NCBI RefSeq assembly: GCF_004027225.2
Contig: NC_044284.2
Coordinates: forward strand, 41,278,420-41,342,419
Source of the DNA: Strigops habroptila
Taxonomy: Eukaryota > Chordata > Aves > Psittaciformes > Psittacidae
Length of the DNA stretch: 64,000 bases
Reading direction: 5' to 3'
Position numbers and translations under genes: made by a program. Shown here one piece after another: positions 12,401-21,400 of this stretch; within the stretch, counting starts at the first letter, position 1; each line of letters opens with the position of its first letter. Under the pieces are notes generated by a model, which worked only from the letters and a program-made list of their open reading frames with translations, was not told the origin of the DNA and did no database searches.

Positions 12401-15400
12401 AGTTGTAACTTAGAGTGGCTGAAATATGCATTCTTCTGGGTGATAACCAGAAATGTTGAAAGTAACCTTCTCTGCGGCAGAAAAGCACCATAACACCCAA
12501 TGCTTTACTCTCTAGTAATTACAATAGTTAATTTTGAAAACAATATAGCACAACTCTTTGCTGTACTTAGATGTTCCGGCTGGAGTTGACTTGCCTGACA
12601 GGGACCAAATGCTGTTGTCAGCAGCTGAGTTGCTCAAGAGAAAAATGAAACTTACAGGAAACAGACATGTTTTCAAAAATACCTTTTCCCTCTTCTTCCA
12701 AATGATCATCTCAATCTATTTCCTATGAGAATTTTTGTCTGACTGTATATTATCAGACTGTAAATGGTAATGCTGACTATGTTGCTTCCACACTTACAAA
12801 TGAAAGAAACCAAAGGTCTCTTATTTTTGTCTAAAATCTTTCCCTGACCTTTTCTATGCTTCTTTGTGATAAGCATCTCAAGGCCTGTAGAGAAAGAGCT
12901 CTTCGCAACTGTTGGGATGGAGAATGCCAATGATTTACCTGGTGTCTGTGCAGAGAGCTCAGCACAATACAGATTCTCCCACAGTGGGGGTAATAATCAA
13001 AGCTTGTGTCTTACCACTTCACTAAATAGTAACAGGAGGCACACGGACTGTCTGGGGAGAAGGCATGTGGACAAAAAGCTGCAATACTTACACAGCTTTT
13101 CCCCAGGTGGCAATAAAAATCTGTGTCACTCTAACCAGCAAGATAGTCCTGCTCCACAGATCTTACAATCCAAATAGGTGAGACAAGGCAGAAAGGAAAC
13201 AGAAGAAGGAAAGTTAGATGGGCTGTTCTACTGACCTATCCCTAGATATGAAAAAGACTTTATATGTGGAGTGGTGTATTTTTTCTGGGTTACTGCTCTT
13301 GGGTATTTTGCTTGGATGCAAGGAGACTTCGCATGTTTGGGGAAGATCAGCATCTCTGCCTTTGTGTGCCTCTTTCTTATGGTTAGAGTAAGATATGTTT
13401 CTCTCCACACTGTGATTTTCAGGAACGACAGGAGCCCAAATGAAGATTTATTGAAGGATGCTAGGCAAAACCTTTTTTAAAAAAATAAAATGTGTTTCCC
13501 TATATCCATAAGCCCTGTTCCTGTTTCCTCATTGCACTGGAGGAATCAATCACTTTTCAAGCAGATTGATTTGGCTCTCAGGTTTTCCACGACCAAGTTC
13601 CCTTGCCGGTCTTTGCCTAGGAATGTTTATTTTCTTGTGTAAGTAAGGACAATGCTGAGCTGTCCCCTTGACCAGTAAGACTTACAGCATGACTGCACCA
13701 GAGTCCTAGGCCTGCTGACGTACAGGGGGAACTCCAGGTACTCAGAGCTGGAACAGCTGGTTCCAATCTCTGCTGAATTTATTATACTGTCAGAAATAAA
13801 TTTGCACTAACCGTGACACACAAATGGTTCTTGTTTTTCATTAGTGATACTTGCATTTTCCAAATTTTCAGATAATCAATTAAAGACTGTGGGAAAGACT
13901 CCAGATTAGATTAGCTCCTAGTTTTAGTTTCCCAAGCTTCTCTGCAAATCCCAAGAGTTACCTTCTGGCCAAGTGAATTCCTCTCCCCCACCCCCTCCTT
14001 GTAGGAGAAATCAAAGGGGCTTTAAAACAACTCTTCTGCATTCTCCTGGTTGTAGGAGATGCTGGAACTGCTCTAATTTGCACTCTGCAAATCACAGAAA
14101 TGGAGCAGGCTAGAAACAATGGAGCAGGAGATGCACAAAGGTCCAGTCTTTATAAGGCTGGTTCTGTCTGGGCTTGGATGAGGGCTCTGCCTAAAGGAGG
14201 TGAGAGGGTCAGGTGTGATTCCTTAGGAGATGAGGAATATAAGCCTAGAATTTACATCTGTAGAAAAGACAGACTGTATTCCAGTTCAGCCAGGTGCTCT
14301 CCGCAAGAATTTCCCCTCAGGCATTTGTGGCTTGGCACCCGGTGATTATATAGCTGCAGTTCTTCCTCTCTGAGGTTAACCAAGTTATTTTTGTGCTTCT
14401 GCACCTACACGGGAGGCCACGCAATTGAGTGGGTGAGAGTTGCCCCCCTGTCCCCTTGTTGGGGGAAACACATCTTTGAACCCCAGCTTGCAGAGAACTT
14501 TCTGACAACAAAATATCTGTCTCCAGATTTGCCAATATCAATGGCAGAAACATCATTCTCTCAGCCAGCACCACTGAAAGCTTTTTCTGTCTAACCGAAG
14601 ACCCAGCAGCTGCTTCCCCTCTCCTCCCTGCCAAACAAAGGCTGACACAAACAAAATGCTTCAGGCCTGCAAAGAAGGGTGGGCTTGGGCTGACATCCTA
14701 TGAGATTCCCAGGCGGTCTTTCTGAAGAGCTGAAAGGGATAAAATAAATTCTCCACTGACTCCCTGTCATGCTCTGGATCAGCTCTAAGCTATGCTGGGT
14801 TTCCCAGAAACCTGGGAAAAACTGCAATTACTGTGTCAGTGGCCCAGTCTCCTGTGTTGCTTATTGTTGTGCCTAATCTTGAGATTCGTTAGAGCCTGGG
14901 TCCTGGAAAAATGCTGGCTGGGAAGAGAGACCACAAACATGCCTGTCTAGTTCACTTAACAGAAGAGCTTGCGGGGGAAGCTCTCCCACTGCAGCCTGGC
15001 ATGCCTTAAGGGCTGGCCCACCCCTGAGGGGCACAGTAGCTGTTATGAACTGTTCTGCTCAGCCTTGTCTGAGCTTATAAGACTACTAGACTACTAGTAC
15101 TAGTACTGAGCTATAAGAGTGCTAGACTACTACCAGCTGAAAATGAAATAAATTCTTCACAGACTTCTTCTGAGGCTATTAACTGCATGTCCTCTACCAA
15201 AAATTTCCACAATCCCTTTACTTAAGGGCTTCTCTCTACAGCAAACCACACACACTACTTACTGAAATACTAAGTGGCTTCAGATGTCTTAATGCCTGGA
15301 ATGGATGTCAGATTATTATCTGAAAATGAATGACCATGTTCAACTCCCCTTGTTTGAGTTCCCCATGTCATTCTCTGACTAAAGCTGTGGTGAAAGACTC

Positions 15401-17762
15401 TACCACAGCCCTGAAAAAAACCAACAATAGCATTTGCAATTATGCCTTAATGTTTTACAAAAGAACTGGTGTTTGTGTAAAGCTGTTTCTAATCCTGTCA
15501 TGGTTTTATCCTATTTGGGTAGGCTAAATAGTTTTATGAGAGATTCACTGTTGGAAGCAGACACAAAACCCAATTTTCCTTAGGAAAGTTGAAACAAGAT
15601 ATTTGAAGTATCTTCTATGAGGGGAAGGTATCCTGAGGTAAAATAAGCAATGCAGAATAATTTTTAGGGGATCAGGAAGAACGTTAATCTGGGAAAAGAT
15701 GGTAGCTTGCTAAAGATGTGATATTGCAGCAGATAAGTAACAGAAATCTGGACACATAATGAGGTGCAGATGAGAAGCAAATTAGAAAACCAGTGAACAG
15801 AAGCCAGTGGAGAACTATCAAGTACTGTTCGTAACCCTGTTGTGACAGAAATTTCACAGGTAAATGCTGCACATCATTACAAAATACTTGAGCTAAGTCA
15901 GTTAGGTCCTTCATTTCAAGTGGGATAACGCACTTATTCTGGGGCAAGCTGGTAAAAAAGAAGGAAATCTGTGAAGGAGAAGAAGGGAATAACAGACGGT
16001 GTGTATGAGACGCATCTCATTGTCAGTTTTTTCAGAGGCACTGAATGCAATTAGCCCCATGTAGGAAGGAATTTGCTTACCCCATCTATGGATTTAGGCT
16101 TTCTATGACACTTTTTGTACAATCGTCTTGTATAAAGAAAACAGGGCAGCAAGAGGAACTGTAGGTTAATCCCCTAATGACTATTTTGTGCACTGTCTTG
16201 CACTGGAGATACCAATCAATACTAGGAACGCTTGGCATCTGCCAAACTAACTTCCACCATGCAGTCCTTGATCAGAGTGCTCTGCGGGATTCTCCTGGAG
16301 TAAGGGAGTCCTCAGGGCGGACCTGGCAACAGTACTGGTGTGTGTTTGTCTTGCGGAGAGCTCAGCAGCCCCAGATGCCCTCAGCTTAGCTACTGTACAA
16401 ACACAGCTGCTGGGCGCAGGGAGAATCACCAGCAGCCAAGGCTTTTGTACACATGATGATGGAGGAGTCCATCCAGGTCACTCTTAAATGAAGCACTTCA
16501 CATCTGTTTAACTTGACCCAGCTTGCTCTGCCTGAAGTTTCTCTCTGACTTAGCCCTATAGTTAAGGGGTAAACAGAATGGGCAGTGGATGTGTGTGAAG
16601 GTAAAAACAAAGTGGAAATGAGACACTTGAGCTGTAAAATTAAGACAACCCCAGACCAGGAGATGCTTCTGCTTTTCAAACCTCAGTTATCTGCAGTAAA
16701 GTTGGTGTCTGGTCTTCTCTGCGTTTAAAATAGCTCATGTGAGACTGCTTCACCCCAATGGAGCCTGCGTTGTGGGGGTGGGAAACCCTCTTTCCCCTTC
16801 TGCAGAGCAGAATCCCTTTAGCAGCAAAGAAATCCGGCCGGGTTCCCCTTGGGGAAACAGGAGCGCTGAGCCAGAATGCACGCAGTGACCCGTGAAGACA
16901 GGGGCACAGCCGGTGCCCCGTGAAGCTGTGATTTCTGCCTCCCCACCACAGTAACAGGGGCAGTTCTCCCAGGCTGGGCCTCGGGGAGGAGAAGGGGACT
17001 AGCAAAGGGGTTCTGGTGTGTTGCTGTGGAAAAAAGTGCTGTGAGGATGGCCAGGCTGAGGAAGTCCTTTATGGACAAGAGCAGAGATGAGGGGAGCGTG
17101 GGGTTTCAATGCCCGGACATGCACCCCAGTTAGCAGAGAAAGCTGCTGCCTGAACCCATGCCTGGGGTGGCAGGGGAGACAGGGAGGATGAAAGTCTGTT
17201 TTCAGCCCTAAACTGGAGCCAGCCCGCTGCTAGAGATAAGCATGGGGGGGAGCCTCGGGCAAACTCCCCACCAGGGACAGACCCTGCTCCCCCATGGTCC
17301 TCCTGGTGACGCTGGGAAGCTTCCTCAGGCATCCTTACCCCCCGACGGCCTTTTATAGTGCCAGGCCGCTGGGCAATGAGCAAAGCGTCTGGTCCTTGGG
17401 GTAAATTTGGGGGAGACACAACAAAACCACCTCCTCAAGCACTTCAAGGCTGAGGGAGGGCAGCGGGGGAACCTTCAAGTCCAGGCTATTCCTTGCAGGA
17501 ACCAGGAACCTGCGGGGAAGGGCGACGACCCGCCGCTCCCGTAAGGCGACCGCCCGCTCCCTGCCCCGCGCAGGCCCCGCCAGCTCGGAGCGCCCCTCCT
17601 GGCCCCGACCCCGCGGCGGCTCCCTGATGGGAGGGAAGGAAGGAGGGGGCGAAGGGAGGCTCCGCCGCCGCGGGCCCACCCGCCGCCGCTTACCTTAGCA
17701 CCGAGGGGGGCGGCGGCGGCGCTGAGAAGGAGGAGGAGGAGGCGGCGGGGAGCGGCGGCCAT
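304..17762 (-). CDS. ADAMTSL2-like secreted ADAMTS-like glycoprotein (3' part outside window)
   Basis: Fourteen coding exons on the minus strand join without a frame break: 17694-17762, 10878-11020, 8612-8687, 8006-8108, 6904-7049, 6561-6684, 5234-5314, 4623-4789, 3943-4345, 2904-3324, 1951-2057, 1648-1774, 1102-1315 and 304-459. Domain order is signal peptide (residues 1-23), TSP1 repeat (about 33-75), cysteine-rich module (about 76-220), spacer (about 221-315), long low-complexity linker (about 316-590), then three TSP1 repeats (about 590-779). There is no metalloprotease or disintegrin domain, which defines ADAMTS-like proteins. Of the family members I know, ADAMTSL2 fits best ([54 protein letters not shown]). 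ADAMTSL2 is an extracellular-matrix protein linked to microfibrils and TGF-beta control; that role is inferred here. Human ADAMTSL2 has further TSP1 repeats and a PLAC domain, which should lie left of position 1. Introns not listed separately hold nothing I recognise. THSD4 is the main alternative and fits less well. Confidence 0.9.
800..905 (-). repeat. Possible decayed CR1 3' end fragment
   Basis: The stretch begins AGAATCATAGAATCGTTTAG, the reverse complement of the terminal ATTCTATGATTCT motif of avian CR1 LINEs. Similarity fades after about 20 bases, so it is either very old or a chance tail. Confidence 0.35.
1102..1315 (-). CDS. ADAMTSL2-like exon 13: third TSP1 repeat
   Basis: 214 nt, GGAG acceptor and GTAGGT donor, ending in phase 0 after WSE. 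It encodes [40 protein letters not shown] and [17 protein letters not shown] is an O-fucosylation consensus. Confidence 0.95.
1648..1774 (-). CDS. ADAMTSL2-like exon 12: second TSP1 repeat, continued
   Basis: 127 nt, GCAG acceptor and GTGAGT donor, ending in phase 2. It encodes [20 protein letters not shown], then [10 protein letters not shown] and CQPR. This block is nearly ADAMTSL2-specific and is the best evidence for the paralogue assignment. Confidence 0.94.
1951..2057 (-). CDS. ADAMTSL2-like exon 11: start of second TSP1 repeat
   Basis: 107 nt, CACAG acceptor and GTAGGT donor. It encodes [12 protein letters not shown], then [20 protein letters not shown]. Human ADAMTSL2 has a close ADMYRWK motif at the same place, where the linker meets the C-terminal TSP1 array. 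It ends in phase 1. Confidence 0.92.
2904..3324 (-). CDS. ADAMTSL2-like exon 10: linker with a basic two-cysteine segment
   Basis: 421 nt, starting after a strong polypyrimidine tract and CCAG and ending at GAAAG before GTGGCA in phase 2. The next exon's first base then makes Ser before NEFDVSPVG. It encodes [20 protein letters not shown], then [11 protein letters not shown], then a low-complexity tail with two sequons. I do not recognise the RLRLFRRLC...FCREL segment as a named domain. Confidence 0.78.
3943..4345 (-). CDS. ADAMTSL2-like exon 9: end of spacer and acidic linker
   Basis: It starts after TCCAG with [18 protein letters not shown], the last spacer strands. It then becomes a Pro/Asn/Glu-rich linker with two N-glycosylation sequons (NAT, NST) and an acidic [10 protein letters not shown] tail. 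The 3' boundary is uncertain because no donor is strong. GTGGAG (exon end 3943) and GTTGGT (exon end 3925) both leave phase 1, which the next exon needs. Confidence 0.8.
4623..4789 (-). CDS. ADAMTSL2-like exon 8: spacer, second part
   Basis: 167 nt, CAG acceptor and GTATGT donor, ending in phase 0. It encodes [26 protein letters not shown] and the GPTNQSLN sequon, all typical spacer beta-strand motifs. Confidence 0.94.
5234..5314 (-). CDS. ADAMTSL2-like exon 7: spacer, first part
   Basis: 81 nt, CAG acceptor and GTAAGC donor, phase 1 at both ends. It encodes [19 protein letters not shown], the IPAGA-x-x-I-x-I-x-E motif that opens the ADAMTS spacer. Confidence 0.94.
   Translation of the reverse strand, partial: VMCSSPTFQPVPQTSLSLSAGKQKTS
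6561..6684 (-). CDS. ADAMTSL2-like exon 6: end of cysteine-rich module
   Basis: 124 nt, CAG acceptor and GTACTC donor. It encodes [20 protein letters not shown] and GGDGSTC, the GCDG...C-x-V-C-GGDGS-x-C signature of the family. It ends in phase 1. Confidence 0.94.
6904..7049 (-). CDS. ADAMTSL2-like exon 5: cysteine-rich module
   Basis: 146 nt, CAG acceptor and GTGAGG donor. It encodes KPCDLQCTT, then [13 protein letters not shown] and GVCINGKCE, a highly recognisable ADAMTS/ADAMTS-like core. It ends in phase 0. Confidence 0.95.
8006..8108 (-). CDS. ADAMTSL2-like exon 4: start of cysteine-rich module
   Basis: 103 nt, TAG acceptor and GTGGGT donor. It encodes [20 protein letters not shown] and then HWMPLYP, the usual start of the ADAMTS-type cysteine-rich module. 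It ends in phase 1, splitting the first Asp codon of [10 protein letters not shown]. Confidence 0.9.
8612..8687 (-). CDS. ADAMTSL2-like exon 3: end of first TSP1 repeat
   Basis: 76 nt, CAG acceptor and GTAAGA donor. The first base completes the Arg codon of HCLQQR. It encodes an N-glycosylation sequon (NST) and YQLCQQQ, which closes the first TSP1 repeat. It ends in phase 0. Confidence 0.88.
8688..10877 (-). other. Intron 2 of the ADAMTSL2-like gene
   Basis: 2.2 kb between exons 3 and 2. It has a GT-rich patch near 9605-9645. No coding exon, RNA gene or clear transposable element was recognised. Confidence 0.75.
10878..11020 (-). CDS. ADAMTSL2-like exon 2: first TSP1 repeat
   Basis: The 143-nt exon has a CAG acceptor and a GTGAGT donor and ends in phase 2. 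It carries [19 protein letters not shown]. The W-x-x-W tryptophans are typical C-mannosylation sites, and CSRSC fits the C-x-x-S/T-C O-fucosylation consensus. In secreted ADAMTS-like proteins both modifications help folding and export. Confidence 0.93.
11021..17693 (-). other. Intron 1 of the ADAMTSL2-like gene
   Basis: 6.7 kb between the signal-peptide exon and the first TSP1 exon, both ends in phase 0. I found only AT-rich unique sequence and a small CTAGTA-rich direct repeat near 15,079-15,135. Intragenic enhancers may be present, but motif reading alone cannot show them. Confidence 0.7.
15079..15135. repeat. Degenerate GACTACTA / ACTAGT tandem repeat
   Basis: GACTACTAGACTACTAGTAC is followed by ACTAGTACTGAGC and then another TAGACTACTACC copy. 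It is a short, imperfect array inside intron 1 with no evident function. Confidence 0.5.
17694..17762 (-). CDS. ADAMTSL2-like exon 1: signal peptide
   Basis: It encodes [20 protein letters not shown] followed by GAK, a typical signal peptide with two arginines, a leucine run and an alanine-rich end. The ATG has G at -3 and G at +4. The exon is 69 nt and ends at a phase-0 GTAAGC donor, which matches the phase-0 acceptor of the next exon 6.7 kb away. Confidence 0.88.
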
Positions 17763-17766
17763 GCCG

Positions 17767-17767
<1 letters not shown>

Positions 17768-17831
<64 letters not shown>
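17768..17831 (-). repeat. (CAG)21 microsatellite in the 5' UTR
   Basis: On the minus strand there are 21 uninterrupted CAG triplets, ending six bases before the ATG of the ADAMTSL2-like gene. They are preceded by about four CGG-type triplets. The CAG frame is in phase with the signal peptide (Gln run, Arg, Gly, Met). Read upstream, that frame has no ATG nearby; the first candidate is a GTG at 17876. The run is therefore probably untranslated. Confidence 0.95.
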
Positions 17832-17833
<2 letters not shown>

Positions 17834-18480
17834 GCCGCCGCCGCGGAGGAGACGGCAAGGCGGCGCGGCGGCCCACCAGCGGCGGTGGCAGGAGCAGCCG
17901 CCGCTGGAGCGCGGGCCGGCATGGCTGACGGAGTTAATGACTTTACAACCTGCCGGGTGGCGGGCGGCGACCCGCGGCGCGGCCGCTCGGCGGGGGGGCA
18001 GGGGGCCGGGCGCTTCTCAGGCCCCGCCGCCCCGGGGTTCGGTCCCGCGTCCCGCCTGCGAGCTTGCGGGGCCGGGGCCTTCAGGAGGGCGGGCAGCCTG
18101 GGCCTGCCCCCTCGTACCGCCCTGCCCGCGGCCGGTCCCAGCGACCGGCCCCGCACGAATTTCTCTCGCCGCTTTCTGCGGCTCCTTCGTAGCCCCGCAG
18201 CCTCCCCGGGCAGCGGCGGGATGCAGCGAGCGTCCCTGCCGGGCCTCGGCCACCCGCGCTGCGCCCTGCCCCGCGCACACCCCGCGCTCCCAAGAGAAGT
18301 CCTCCCTCCGCTTGTTTCCTCCTGCACAAAAAACATTTGCTCTACCCAGTGCCTATTTCCTGCCCCTTCTGGGCAACCTGTGTTTCTTGGTGCATCCCTT
18401 TCGGCCCTGCTGGGGCTGAAGGGCAGCGTGTGCTCCGTGCCGGGAAGCAGGGAAACCACAGCGTACACGGAGAGCTCCTC

Positions 18481-21400
18481 TTTCTGGCGCCCCAAATGAA
18501 TTGTGCCTTGTGGGTAGCGAGCCTGATGACCTGGCCCATACTAAAAGAGGATTTAGTTGCCTAGAGGCCTCCAGATCTCCACCACGGTTTGTTGAGTCAT
18601 GAACTAAAGCCCAGCTTAAGCCTCACATGAAAGTTGTTCGGTTTGTGCATCCTGACATTTGGCAGTAACTGCAAAAAGCACAGTGCGAAATCAGACCATT
18701 CGAACCTACTCCAGCAGTCTGCTCTCTGCTTGAGGTCTTCTCAGGAGATGCAGTGGCACCTCAGAAGCCCCCATAAGCTCTCTGAGACCTTCCAGGCTAA
18801 AGAAATCTGTCTCCAGGTGCTGCTTTCAGGCTGGAACACTCATAGCCAACTGTGTAACTTAAAAGGAATGAATTTACTTGCCCTTCTTTCTGGATCCCTC
18901 TTTGCTGTGTTTGTGATCAGAAGGCAGCCCTTGGTGAGATGCTGTGAGTCTCCAGCTGCTGCAAACCATGGACAGAGGCTGTGCAAAAATGGCATTAGGT
19001 GTCCCTGACCTGGGGCAGGCACCTGGGCAGCAGCAGTTCCTGCCTGCCAGATGTGCTGTAGTTAGTGTAAGGAAGGTGATCCGATCTCTCCACACCTCTC
19101 CCCCACCAAGGGTTTCAGCCTCAAGTTGGAGGAAGGGGAGAGGAATGATGAAGCGGTGTCAGCAGGGGGGAGCGACTGGGAGCTCCGGTCAAAGCTGTTT
19201 GCAGGCAGGCAGGGGGCAAGGGAAGGAGGGGGGCAATCTGCTTCTGGCCCATCCAGAGAAAATGAGAGTGAGGAGCACTGACAATAACATGATTGCACCA
19301 TGAGCTGCTTTCTACAAATGGGGAGGGAGCTTCAGAGTCAATTCTTGGCTTTCCTGCCCTGCTTCAGCCCTGTGTAATGTTCCTCTGGACCCAGCTCCTG
19401 CACTGCAGATAAGCAATGCTGTGGGGAGACACAAAGGTGGGGGAGAGGCTGTGCTGAAGAAGAAAAGTGTGTCTGGCTCCAGCTGAGTGAGGAAGTCAGC
19501 AGTGTGGGTCTCACGTGAGTTATGGTATGTCTGATGTTCTACAGCCCCTCTCAAAACCAGTGTGTGAGCAGGAGCCCTGGGAGGCAGAAACAGGCTGAGT
19601 GCTCTTCAGTGCAAAGACAATTTGAGAAGGGGGATCTGCATGTGAGGCACTAAGGGAGCGAGATGGGGCCTGCAATGCTCTCCCCTCCAGGGCCCCTCTG
19701 TGCCCCCTCTCCTGACCTTTCTTGCTAGTCTGGCTTGCATCCCTTAAGCACAACTCCCGAGCCTCTTCTGCTCACAGGGGTGGTGCAAGTGCAGTGTGAA
19801 AGGCAGCAAGACACTGTTAAAATGCTGCTTGCTATTTTACATCCTGAGTTTAAGCAGTGTGGTTGTTTTATTCAGAGCACATTTTGAATAATCGCAATCT
19901 ATGTGGGAGCAAGGGTATAGGAGATAAAGTTTCCCTCTTAGTCTTGAGAACCCACTCCCCGCTAACCAATGTATGGAAGGGTTTGATAGTGCTATTGAAC
20001 TGATTAAAACACTTAAAACTTTGCTAATAAAACCGTCACCAGCCACCACAACCAGCTTCCAGCCTTGTAATTGTTTCTAATCCACCTCTCTCATTTTGTA
20101 TTTTTTTTCCCTATGGTCTTTATTTAGATCATAAAGTAAATTTGCCACTTTCTAACTGGGCCAGCTGGTTCTGCTGTATTATGTACATGAGCAGGCTGAG
20201 CTCTGCATGTGCAGCAGGTCTTGCATTCAGCTTTACCATTAAAAAGGTCTTTTCCTCTGTTGCTTTCCAGTCTCATGTGCCCTGTTAACAGAAAGTAGGT
20301 CTGTATTACCACCAGGGAATGTTTAAAGTATTTATGAGGTTGAGGATCTCCCCTTTATTAGCATCCAAGAGGAGAGCCATATAGTTTCATCCTAACAGCC
20401 TCTCCATAACCAGAATTGAGCTGGGGCCAGAGAGTGTGTTTCACTGTAGGTGCCAGCCACATTTGGACATGTGGGCTGCTTGTGGGGAACTGATCTGTGC
20501 TCATCTCCTGCCCTCTGGAAGTTGCCTAGGGTTATTTCAACCTCTTGTTTCATTGAATTGGGTTTCATCAGCCAACTGTTTCTCCAAAAAGCTTCCAAAC
20601 ACAGTCAGGAGAGGAATCAAGGTATATTGCCTCTGGAAAAGAGGACCAGTGTTTGTGGCTCCTGTTGCAGCAGTTCGTGCAGGACTGGAGTATACCATCC
20701 TCTAACATTACCTGACGGGATTTATGCTGCTCACAACTCACTTGCAGATGTCAAGATGGCAGCTATCTTCCCACGGAGAAAGTTCTTGGATCATAATTAT
20801 AGAGGTTGTGAGTTCAGAAAAATGCATGTGAGAGATGGGCCTGAAGTGTAAAGGTATTTGGACCTCTTTATTTCCCTGAGTGTGTTTTCCTCCCATTGAC
20901 CAAGCTGCTGTCTTTGACAGCAGTCTTGCAGAACATTGCACTGCGGTTTTAGTCCATCCCTCTGGCCGAACAGCCCCAGTAACTCAGTTGGCTTTACCTG
21001 GTGTTTGCCCCAGCACAGATGCCCCTTCCTCGGCCTTGGAACAGAAACAACTGGACTTTGCCGTCCCTGTGTGGAAGAACCTGTGTGGTGCAAGGCACAA
21101 GCTTGACACAAGCTCTGACCAGGGAAATGGCTGGTCCTTCTTTCTTCTGGTTCTGACCAGCTCTAAGAGTTCAGGTCTGTTAACATAGAAAAAACAGTGG
21201 CTTCATTCAGCTTAAGCTGTAATTGGGGGAAGAGGCCAGGTCTACTCTTCTGTAGAGATCACCACGACCTGAAACTGCTTCCCGGAGATGTTTGAGTGGT
21301 CCCTAGGTTGCTGGGGTAGAGGCTGAAGCAGACCTCAAACAATGTGTGGTGTGGGGAGGCTGTTTCCATCCCATGTATTGAACTACACTGCTCCTTCTGC

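Larger units (their letters stand above)
17500..18480. promoter_or_regulatory. CpG-island promoter of the ADAMTSL2-like gene
   Basis: The region is very GC-rich and CpG-dense, unlike the AT-rich flanks. It contains the signal-peptide exon and its 5' UTR. No TATA box is apparent, which suits dispersed CpG-island initiation. The transcription start is not resolved; it must lie above 17,762 on the minus strand. Plus-strand open frames here look like GC artefacts. Confidence 0.75.

Noticed and set aside
15079-15135. CTAGTA-rich repeat considered as a CRISPR-like or mobile structure
   Set aside because: Units are short, imperfect and unspaced, in a vertebrate intron. It is a simple degenerate tandem repeat.
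17695-18499. Poly-Ala open frame (minus) and a plus-strand frame from an ATG at 17,921 near the CAG repeat
   Set aside because: Both follow from the CpG island and triplet repeat. Neither has splice or family support, and the signal-peptide frame explains the locus.
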